Source of the DNA: an uncultured Pseudomonadota bacterium
Lineage (GTDB): Bacteria; Pseudomonadota; Gammaproteobacteria; Burkholderiales; Thiobacillaceae
NCBI GenBank assembly: GCA_903883985.1
Contig: CAISDD010000547.1
Span: 1 to 16,504, forward strand
DNA: 16,504 bases
Direction: 5' to 3'
The notes beneath the pieces are model-generated. The model did not search any database. It was not told the DNA's origin and saw nothing but the letters and a program-made list of their open reading frames with translations. Below are positions 1 through 5,849 of this stretch, one piece after another. The position numbers were made by a program, and so were the translations under genes. Each line of letters opens with the position of its first letter. Position 1 is the first letter of the stretch.

Positions 1-840
1 CCTTGCGGGTACAGCGGTTTTGTGCGCCGTTCCAAGACCTTCGCGGGCAATGTGAGCGAAGGCACGACGCTGGAAACGATGTTGACTGGCCTGGGCGTGC
101 CGCCTGGCGCACTGGTGATCATGGATGCCGGCGGGTTTTCCACTGAGGCAACTGAGGGCAGCCTGGCTGGTCAAGCACGGCTATCGATACCTGGTCGTGC
201 GGCGCGACGCTGCTCTAGCGGTGACCATCGAAACAGCGGGGGGGTGAGTCCCTGCGGCTACAGAAGGAGGTCAGCGAAGAGGACAAGGAATTTCGTTGCC
301 ATTCGGAAGGCCGAGAGGCGAGGGAAACAGCAATGATGGAGCGATTCTGCACGGCGTTCGAAGCAGGATTTCAGAAGATCGCTGACGTACTCAACAAGCC
401 GCGAGGTGGTAGCGTCGCGACAAAATCCTGGAACGCATCGGCCGACTGAAGGAGAAGAGTCTGGGCGTCAGCCAGCACTACAGTGTGGGCCTGGTGGCGG
501 ATGATGCCGGCTTGATCACGGGTGTTATCCGGGAGAAGACACCAATATCAGGAAAGATGGCCACTCATCCTGGCGTTTATTGCCTGCGCAGCAACGAGAT
601 GGACTGGGATGAAGAACGGATGTGGCGTACCTACACGGTGCTGACCGATCTGGAGAGCGTATTCCGTAGTCTGAAGCCTGTCCTGAGCGAAGCCGAAGGG
701 AGCGAACAGGGGTGGCGACGGTGCTCCACTCGAAGGAGGATCGCTCCGATGGCCACCTATTCATCACCGTTCTGGCCTACCAAATCGTCCATTCCCTGCT
801 GGGCGCTGCACTCCTTGCTGTCCGGCGAGGTGGTGAGTGG
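1..840 (+). pseudogene. Degenerate IS1634-type transposase, frameshifted and interrupted
   Basis: Remnant of an insertion-sequence transposase; the left part lies outside the window. Recognisable pieces in different frames: SKTFAGNVSEGTTLETML and ALVIMDAGG (frame 1, about 34-150); WLVKHGYRYLVVRRDAA (frame 2, from 164); ESLRLQKEVSEEDKEFR (frame 3, from 246); RDKILERIGRLKEKS, then THPGVYCLRSNEMDWDEER and LTDLESVFRSLK (frame 2, about 416-676); HSKEDRSDGHLFITVLAYQ (frame 1, about 727-783). The order and spacing match IS1634-type transposases as I recall them. The shift near 245 looks like one extra T after a run of seven G. Between SLK and HSKED an unrelated repeat (677-710) is inserted. After about 800 the similarity fades and the frame stops at 895, so the 3' end is lost too. 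At least four frame changes make it non-functional. The family call comes from memory of conserved peptides; a related IS4-like family is the alternative. Confidence 0.8.
677..710. repeat. Short interspersed repeat inserted in the transposase remnant
   Basis: The stretch contains CCTGTCCTGAGCGAAGCC followed by GAAGGGAGCGAACAGG. Its ends CCTGT and ACAGG are complementary. Read on the - strand it encodes LRLRSGQA, a peptide I remember as a frequent artefact of a short repeat scattered through many bacterial genomes. It lies between codons for FRSLK and HSKED, where the transposase normally has only a few residues, and it shifts the frame from 2 to 1. The position shows directly that the sequence is foreign to the transposase; the repeat identity is recalled, not searched. 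Confidence 0.6.
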
Positions 841-861
841 ATGCCGCCTTCTTCCTTGCTG

Positions 862-892
862 CAATATTGCTGCACTTATTGCAGCAATATTG
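862..892. repeat. Perfect 13-bp inverted repeat
   Basis: Arms CAATATTGCTGCA (862-874) and TGCAGCAATATTG (880-892) are exactly complementary around a 5-base loop, CTTAT. The octamer TTGCTGCA also occurs directly repeated at 856-863 and 867-874. It lies just past the recognisable transposase sequence. No T-tract follows on either strand, so an intrinsic terminator is unlikely; an IS end, a small palindromic element or an operator are possible. Confidence 0.6.
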
Positions 893-1144
893 GGTAAAGT
901 GCTTAACCACGGTTAGTCATCAGTATGGTAACCATCTGAATACATTGGTAGGTACCGCGCAACCCTATGGTCTGTGCGGGGTGCGAATAGCGTTCGCAAT
1001 GCGGACGTCGTGAGTTCGACACCTCCCCTCCCCTACCCTCCTCAACGGAACGGACGAAATAATCATGGTCACACCTCCGCTGCGGGCGGGCACTCATTCC
1101 ACAACGGGGCTTCGACGCTTGTTCGTTGGCCAGGCAGAGGCTGC
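893..1144. other. Gene-free region upstream of the sensor kinase, with several small inverted repeats
   Basis: Together with the decayed end of the transposase this makes about 300 bases without a believable gene. It holds TAACC-AC-GGTTA (904-915), ATGGT-A-ACCAT (925-935), GGTACC (951-956) and a 6-bp hairpin TGCGAA/TTCGCA (982-998). These could be regulator half-sites for the kinase gene. I see no convincing sigma-70 or sigma-54 promoter. The kinase frame stays open upstream to 974, but that part has no family similarity. Confidence 0.4.
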
Positions 1145-2611
1145 ATGGGAAAACCTCTGGCCATGAACACGCGGCTGAACATCCTGGCGCTGGAGGACAG
1201 CCCGAGCAGCTTCCAATTGCTGCATCAGCACCTGGTTCAGGAGGGGATTGTGGGCACCTGCCAGCGCTGCAACAGCACTGCGGACCTATTCGGCATGGTG
1301 GACCATGGTTGGGACGTGGTACTGGCCAACGTTGAGGTAACGGACCTGGGCTTCCGCGACTGGCTCTCGGCGATGCGCGAGCACCATCCGGATCTGCCGG
1401 TCCTGCTGGTAGCGAACGACATCAGCCCGGCAATGGTGGTCAACCTGATGCGTCTGGGACTGTCCGATTTCGTCCACAAGGACCGCCTGCATCGCCTGGT
1501 GCCGGCCATTCTTCGTGCCCACGATGAGGCACGGGAGCGGGCCGCCCGGCGCCAGGCCGAGGCGGCTTTGCGGGCCAGCGAGGAACGCTACCGCTCACTG
1601 GCCTCCACGGTACCCGACGCCATGCTCCTGGCCCGGCCAGACGGCACGATCCTCAACGCCAACCAGGTGGCTTGCGCCATGTTCGGGCGCTCGGAAGAGG
1701 AACTGGTGGCGCTAGGCTGCGACGGGGTGGTGGAACCAAGCGATGCGCGCCGGGGGCCGGTGATGGCGGAACTGCGCCAACACTCACAGTGCCACGTCGA
1801 GCTGACACTGCGTCGGGCCGACGGCAGCCAGTTCGAAGGGGAAATGTCCCACACCGGGTTCCTCAGCCATGAAGGGGAGGCGCGCTGCTGCATTCTGATC
1901 CGCGACGTCACCCAACGGAAGCTGGCGGAAGAACGCCTGCGCCAGTCCGAGTCCCAACTCCACGCACTCACCGCCCACCTGCAGGCGGTGCGGGAAGACG
2001 AGCGGACCCGCATCGCACGCGAGGTGCATGACGTGCTGGGCCAGTTGCTGACCGGTCTTACCCTGGACATGGCCTGGCTACAGAAGCGCCTGCACAAGCT
2101 GCCGGCCAGCGATCTGCTCCAGTCCATGCTGGACAAGTTCGTCGAGGTTAAGCAACTCACCGACACCATGATCCAGTCGGTGCAGGAGATCGCCAGCGAA
2201 ATGCGTCCCAGCGTGCTGGACAACCTGGGCCTGTGCGCTGCCATCCGTTTTGAGGCGCGTCGTTTCCGCAAGCGCACGGGCATCACCTGTGGCGTGGAGG
2301 TACCTAACACCGATTTTGTGTTGGGACCGGAACGCGTCACCGGGATATTCCGTATCTATCAGGAAATCCTCACCAACGTGGCGCGCCACGCCAGTGCGAC
2401 TCATGTGGGCATCCACCTGCTCCTGACGGATAGTGAACTGGAGTTGGAAGTACAGGACAATGGCTGCGGCATCACCCTGGACCAGCTTGCGAATCCCTCC
2501 TCCCTCGGGCTCCTGGGCATGCACGAGCGTGCCGACCAACTGGGCGGGCGCGTGGTGATCCGGAGCAAACCCGGCACGGGCACCTCGGTTACCGTGGAGA
2601 TACCGTTATGA
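1145..2611 (+). CDS. Cytoplasmic NarL-class sensor histidine kinase: pseudo-receiver, PAS, HisKA_3, HATPase
   Basis: A 488-residue kinase expected to phosphorylate the LuxR-type regulator it overlaps. Domains: receiver-like (about 8-125), coiled linker (126-145), PAS (about 146-258, starting SEERYRSL), HisKA_3 dimerisation domain with phospho-acceptor His295 in REVHDVLGQ, and HATPase with N-box EILTNVARHASA (407-418), G1 motif DNGCG (438-442) and the C-terminal GLLGMHERADQLGG block typical of the NarX/DegS class. No membrane segment is visible, so it should sense a cytoplasmic signal through PAS. The receiver keeps acidic residues Glu17/Asp18 and Lys112, but the phospho-acceptor position in DVVLANVEV is Asn62, so it probably cannot be phosphorylated. 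ATG 1145 is chosen because AGAGG at 1136-1140 precedes it; ATG 1163 is an alternative, and the frame is open back to 974 without family similarity. The end overlaps the next gene as ATGA. Confidence 0.92.
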   Translation: MGKPLAMNTRLNILALEDSPSSFQLLHQHLVQEGIVGTCQRCNSTADLFGMVDHGWDVVLANVEVTDLGFRDWLSAMREHHPDLPVLLVANDISPAMVVNLMRLGLSDFVHKDRLHRLVPAILRAHDEARERAARRQAEAALRASEERYRSLASTVPDAMLLARPDGTILNANQVACAMFGRSEEELVALGCDGVVEPSDARRGPVMAELRQHSQCHVELTLRRADGSQFEGEMSHTGFLSHEGEARCCILIRDVTQRKLAEERLRQSESQLHALTAHLQAVREDERTRIAREVHDVLGQLLTGLTLDMAWLQKRLHKLPASDLLQSMLDKFVEVKQLTDTMIQSVQEIASEMRPSVLDNLGLCAAIRFEARRFRKRTGITCGVEVPNTDFVLGPERVTGIFRIYQEILTNVARHASATHVGIHLLLTDSELELEVQDNGCGITLDQLANPSSLGLLGMHERADQLGGRVVIRSKPGTGTSVTVEIPL

Positions 2612-3231
2612 ACATCCTCCTGGCGGACGACCACGAAGTGGTGCGGCGCGGCCTGAAGCAAATACTGGCCGAGGAGTTTCCCGACGCCGTTTTCGGTGAA
2701 GCCGGTACTGGCCCGGAAACCCTGGACCGGGCACGGGAAGCTAACTGGGACCTGCTGGTGCTGGACATCAACATGCCTGGGCGCAGCGGCCTCGAGGTGC
2801 TGGCGGAACTGAAGGTCCGGCAGCCGAAACTGCGGGTGCTTGTGCTTAGCATGTCGCCGGAGGAGGAATACGCCGTGCGGGTCCTCAAGCGCGGTGCCGC
2901 CGGCTACCTGACCAAGCAGGCGGTGGCTACCGAGCTGGTCGGCGCCACCCGCAAGATCGTCGCTGGCGGCCGCTACATTAGCGTCGTCGCGGCAGAACAA
3001 CTGGCGGCCAGCCTGGGCCATGCCGAAAATCTCCACGACCAGTTGTCTGACCGGGAATTGCAGGTTTTGCGCCTGCTCGCCGTCGGACGCAGCGTCAAGG
3101 AAATCGCGGCCGACCTGTTCCTGAGCGAAAAAACCGTGTTCACCTACCGCGACCGCCTGCGCACCAAGCTTGTGCTCAAGGGCGACGTGGAGCTAGCGCG
3201 CTACGCCCTGCAGCACCATCTGGTGGAGTGA
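2608..3231 (+). CDS. LuxR/NarL-family response regulator
   Basis: A 207-residue DNA-binding response regulator, partner of the upstream kinase (ATGA overlap at 2608-2611, GGAG at 2596-2599 as ribosome binding site). The receiver has acidic Asp7/Asp8, phospho-acceptor Asp53 in LVLDINMPG, Ser81 and Lys103 in GYLTKQAV, so it is fully competent. The C-terminal LuxR-type helix-turn-helix runs from about 145 (LSDRELQVLRLLA) through VKEIAADLFLSEKTVFTYRDRL to 190. Length is normal for the NarL/FixJ group. The probable operator at 3237-3284 lies only a few bases after its stop codon and before the chemosensory genes, suggesting it controls them or itself; that link is inference. The family call is firm; the signal and target genes are unknown. 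Confidence 0.94.
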   Translation: MNILLADDHEVVRRGLKQILAEEFPDAVFGEAGTGPETLDRAREANWDLLVLDINMPGRSGLEVLAELKVRQPKLRVLVLSMSPEEEYAVRVLKRGAAGYLTKQAVATELVGATRKIVAGGRYISVVAAEQLAASLGHAENLHDQLSDRELQVLRLLAVGRSVKEIAADLFLSEKTVFTYRDRLRTKLVLKGDVELARYALQHHLVE

Positions 3232-3236
3232 CGCAT

Positions 3237-3284
3237 CCCGGCCTGTTGTCAGAATCATTCTGACAACAGGTCGGGAATGATTCC
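3237..3284. promoter_or_regulatory. Long perfect palindrome plus related small palindrome, probable operator
   Basis: CCTGTTGTCAGAAT (3242-3255) and ATTCTGACAACAGG (3257-3270) are exact reverse complements around one base, C3256. CCCG (3237-3240) and CGGG (3272-3275) extend the match to 19 positions per arm with one G-T mismatch. GGAATGATTCC follows at 3274-3284; its core GAATGATTC is the reverse complement of the core GAATCATTC of the large palindrome, giving two copies of one site about 22 bp apart. There is no T-run, so a simple terminator is less likely than a dimeric regulator site. An RNA hairpin acting as attenuator or processing site is also possible. Confidence 0.6.
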
Positions 3285-3322
3285 GATAGCGCCCCCCCTG
3301 GGATACGCGCCAAGATGGCGCC

Positions 3323-3742
3323 ATGAATACGGCCCCCTTGCGCGTTTTGATTGCAGATGATTTCGCCCCCATCCGGCGACGTCTGACCGACATGTTAGCT
3401 GACGAGGCCGATGTCACGGTGGTGGGCGAGGCGGCCAGCGTGGCCGGTACCCTGGAAGCGATTTCCAACCTGGCGCCGGACGTGGTCATCCTGGGCCTGA
3501 TCATGCCCGACGGCCACGGCATAGACGTGCTGCGACTTTCCCTGGCCCAGGAGGCCAGGCCCTATTTCATCGTCCTGAGCCAGGACAACAGCGAGGAGTA
3601 CCGGATGGCTGCCGCGCACTATCAGGCCCATGCATTCATCAACAAGGCGAGCGAGTTGGCCGGGGTCATCGCCTCCCTCTACTCCCTGGCGCAGAACACA
3701 AGGCACGGGGCCAGGCTGGCACCGGGAGACTGGCATGAGTGA
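3323..3742 (+). CDS. Single-domain receiver protein lacking the phospho-aspartate (pseudo-receiver)
   Basis: A 139-residue CheY/NarL-like receiver without an output domain. It has acidic Asp12/Asp13 in VLIADDF, Ser86 in IVLSQ and Lys108 in FINKASEL, but where the family has VILDLIMPDGHG it reads VILGLIMPDGHG: Gly58 (codon GGC) replaces the phospho-acceptor Asp (a GAC-to-GGC change would suffice). Phospho-transfer should therefore be abolished while the fold looks intact. The ribosome binding site is weak, and the ATG lies in the palindrome ATGGCGCCAT (3315-3324). The end overlaps the next gene by 8 bases, so the two are probably translated together. It may be a phosphorylation-independent binding partner, a decoy, or a recently inactivated regulator. 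Confidence 0.88.
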   Translation: MNTAPLRVLIADDFAPIRRRLTDMLADEADVTVVGEAASVAGTLEAISNLAPDVVILGLIMPDGHGIDVLRLSLAQEARPYFIVLSQDNSEEYRMAAAHYQAHAFINKASELAGVIASLYSLAQNTRHGARLAPGDWHE

Positions 3743-5003
3743 CAAACACCACATCCTGTTGGTCGACGACGACCTGATGATGACCATGTTGCAGGAGGTA
3801 CAGTTGGGCACGGAGCGCTACCGCTTCAGCACCGCCACTAACGGCCGGGATGCCCTGGCACGCATCGCCGAAGACAAGCCCGAAGTGATCCTGCTGGATG
3901 TGGTGATGCCGGAGATGGACGGCATGGAAACCTGCCGGCGCATCCGGGCCAACGAAGACTATGCGGACATCCACATCATCTTCGTCACCGCCAATGACAA
4001 CGAAGCCACCCGCCTAACGGCCTACAACGTCGGCGGCGACGATGTACTGGGCAAACCCCTCAATTCAACCGTGATCAACAACAAGGTGGATGCCGCAATC
4101 CGCATCCGCCAAATGGTTAAGTGCCTGCGCGAAGAAGTGGCAAGCACCTTGGGGGTGCTCATGTCCACCATCATCACCAGCGGTGAGTATGGCGTGGTGA
4201 TGAACTTCTTCCGCAACTCCTACGCCTGCAACAACGTGGCCGAACTCGCCGAGGTGGTGCTCAAGGCCCTGGACGAATTCGGCCTGACAGGCAGCGTCCA
4301 GTTGCGCAGCGACGACTACATCCTGACACTGAACACCGTGCGCCGATCTAGCCCCATCGAACAGGAGATGCTGCTCAATCTCAGCGTCGGCAACCGGCAC
4401 ATCTACGACTACGGTGTTCGCACCGTCTTCTGCTATCCCAACGTGGCCATCCTCATCAAAGCCATGCCCATAGACGACGCCGAGGCTTACGGCCGGACCA
4501 AGGACAACATTGCGCTGCTTTCCGAGGGCGCTGAATTCCGCCTCAAGGCCTTGTGCGGGGAAATCGCCGTTCACAGCCAGCGCGAACGGCTGATGGCCAG
4601 CGTTACGGTGGCCAGCCAGACGCTGAACCGGGTCAACGTCGAATACAAGCGCGGACAGTCAGAGATGGCGGAACTGTTCGGCCTACTGGAACAGAGCCTG
4701 GAATGGGCGTTCGCCGGGCTGGGCCTTTCGGACGGCCAGGAAGCCGGCATCTGGGATCTCGTCCGCCCCCTCATGAACAGGGCCAGTTCCCTGTACGAGA
4801 AGGGTGTCAGCCTGGACATGCAATTGGATCGCGCCCTCCAGGCACTGCGCGCCAGCCTGGAAGAACGGGCCGACCTGGCAGGAGGCCACCTGGAATTGAA
4901 CCGGCCTGATGCCGGGTATTCCAAACTGTATCCACCTGAATCCCAGGGCCACGCCACCACGCCGCTTATTCCGGGTTCCGCAGCCCGCAGCAATGTGTAC
5001 TAG
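3735..5003 (+). CDS. Response regulator with intact receiver and unrecognised C-terminal domain
   Basis: A 422-residue protein. The receiver (1-125) is complete: Asp11-Asp13 acidic cluster, phospho-acceptor Asp55 in VILLDVVMPEMDG, Thr85 and Lys107 in VLGKPLN. The remaining roughly 300 residues match no output domain I know: there is no helix-turn-helix, GGDEF, EAL, HD-GYP or kinase motif. About 130-320 looks like a mixed alpha/beta domain (ASTLGVLMSTIITSGEYG, later HIYDYGVRTVFCYPNVAILIK), about 320-405 is mostly helical with a possible coiled coil, and the last 20 or so residues look disordered. ATG 3735 follows GGGAG (3724-3728) and starts at the usual receiver beginning; the frame is open further upstream but only as overlap with the previous gene. 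Its position ahead of cheY-cheA suggests it is an output or a phosphate sink of this pathway, which is inference. Confidence 0.88.
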   Translation: MSDKHHILLVDDDLMMTMLQEVQLGTERYRFSTATNGRDALARIAEDKPEVILLDVVMPEMDGMETCRRIRANEDYADIHIIFVTANDNEATRLTAYNVGGDDVLGKPLNSTVINNKVDAAIRIRQMVKCLREEVASTLGVLMSTIITSGEYGVVMNFFRNSYACNNVAELAEVVLKALDEFGLTGSVQLRSDDYILTLNTVRRSSPIEQEMLLNLSVGNRHIYDYGVRTVFCYPNVAILIKAMPIDDAEAYGRTKDNIALLSEGAEFRLKALCGEIAVHSQRERLMASVTVASQTLNRVNVEYKRGQSEMAELFGLLEQSLEWAFAGLGLSDGQEAGIWDLVRPLMNRASSLYEKGVSLDMQLDRALQALRASLEERADLAGGHLELNRPDAGYSKLYPPESQGHATTPLIPGSAARSNVY

Positions 5004-5163
5004 CTGTCGTCCATGGCCAGTACAAGCCACTCAACGCCGAAGCTCGAGGTGGCGCATCCAGTACCCGGCATCTGGATAGCGCAAACAGCGTATCGCCCTC
5101 GCGAAACAGGCTGCGGCAGGACTGGACGACAACACTAGCTACTTTTGAATCGGTGTAAACATC

Positions 5164-5532
5164 ATGGCGAAGACGATTATGATCATCGACGACTCGGCCT
5201 CGCTGCGCCAGGTAGTCGGCATTGCGCTTAAGTCAGTGGGCTACAACGTCGTCCAGGCGGAGAACGGCCGCGATGCCCTGGAAAAACTGGCGAATGCTGC
5301 GCCAAAACTCATTATTTGCGACGTGAACATGCCGATCATGGACGGCATCGCCTTTGTCAAGGAACTGAAAAGTCTGCCGGAATACAAGTTCACACCGGTA
5401 ATCATGCTGACCACCGAGGCCGGTGAGGAAAAACGCATGGAAGGCCAGATGGCGGGCGCCAAGGCCTGGCTGATCAAGCCTTTTCGGCCAGAAGTGGCCA
5501 TCAAGGCGGTGCAGAAGCTGATCCTGCCCTGA
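5164..5532 (+). CDS. cheY: CheY-like single-domain response regulator
   Basis: A 122-residue receiver, the usual CheY length. Key residues are all present: Asp9/Asp10 in MIIDDSAS, phospho-acceptor Asp53 in IICDVNMPIMDG, Thr83/Thr84 in MLTTEAG and Lys105 in WLIKPFRPE. The segment KSLPEYKFTPVIMLTTE is characteristic of CheY proteins encoded beside STAS and CheA. It should accept phosphate from the CheA encoded two genes downstream. A 160-base gap precedes it, with only a weak ribosome binding site (GGTGT), so its start rests on the receiver fold. Whether it binds a flagellar motor, a pilus motor or another target cannot be told here; the name cheY describes the family rather than a proven role. 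Confidence 0.92.
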   Translation: MAKTIMIIDDSASLRQVVGIALKSVGYNVVQAENGRDALEKLANAAPKLIICDVNMPIMDGIAFVKELKSLPEYKFTPVIMLTTEAGEEKRMEGQMAGAKAWLIKPFRPEVAIKAVQKLILP

Positions 5533-5573
5533 TCCGGCCACCCTCTCCCTCTATCAAGAACGCCGAGGATTCC

Positions 5574-5849
5574 ATGTCCATTGGATTCGAATACGACGCC
5601 AAGCGGAACCGCCTCGCGGTGCGCGGCGAACTCACCATCCTCCACGCCGCCGAGGCTCTTGCTCATTTCCGCGACCGGCCCGGCCTGGAACTGGATTTGG
5701 GTGAAGTAACCGAGATGGACGGCGCTGGCCTGCAGTTGCTCCTGGCGACTGAACGGGACGGCGGCCTGCTCGTGTTTGCTTGCGGTGACGCCGCGGCCGA
5801 GGTACTGCATCTGGCCGGCCGGTCCGACTTGATGGAGGCGATTTCATGA
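5574..5849 (+). CDS. STAS-domain protein (anti-sigma-antagonist fold) of the chemosensory operon
   Basis: A 91-residue single STAS domain like those often encoded between cheY and cheA in environmental chemosensory clusters. The pattern LELDLGEVTEMDGAGLQLLLA (39-59) is the conserved strand-helix of the fold. In phosphorylatable family members the Asp is followed by Ser or Thr; here Asp49 is followed by Gly50-Ala51, so the classical phosphorylation site is absent and a constitutive binding role is more likely. GAGGA (5562-5566) gives a good ribosome binding site. The stop overlaps the cheA start (ATGA), so it is probably made in proportion to CheA. Partner and function are unknown. Confidence 0.85.
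   Translation: MSIGFEYDAKRNRLAVRGELTILHAAEALAHFRDRPGLELDLGEVTEMDGAGLQLLLATERDGGLLVFACGDAAAEVLHLAGRSDLMEAIS

Noticed and set aside
862..892. Intrinsic terminator
   Set aside because: The stem is perfect, but there is no T-run on either strand and the stem is AT-rich, so termination is unlikely.
974..1144. Longer N-terminus of the kinase from GTG 974
   Set aside because: The extra 57 residues have no family similarity and no ribosome binding site; ATG 1145 has AGAGG and lies just before the receiver-like domain.
1588..2340. Long open frame on the - strand opposite the sensor kinase (250 residues)
   Set aside because: It is Ser/Arg-rich with no domain, a typical antisense shadow of a GC-rich gene whose + strand reading has clear kinase motifs.
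3237..3275. Rho-independent terminator after the LuxR-type regulator
   Set aside because: The stem would be strong, but no U-tract follows; an operator or RNA structural role fits better, though it is not excluded.
3630..3734. Upstream extension of the receiver-output protein
   Set aside because: It only reads the preceding receiver gene in another frame; the receiver fold and ribosome binding site fix the start at 3735.
5004..5163. Promoter or RNA gene in the gap before the CheY-like gene
   Set aside because: No convincing -35/-10, sigma-54 or sigma-28 motif and no strong hairpin could be identified.
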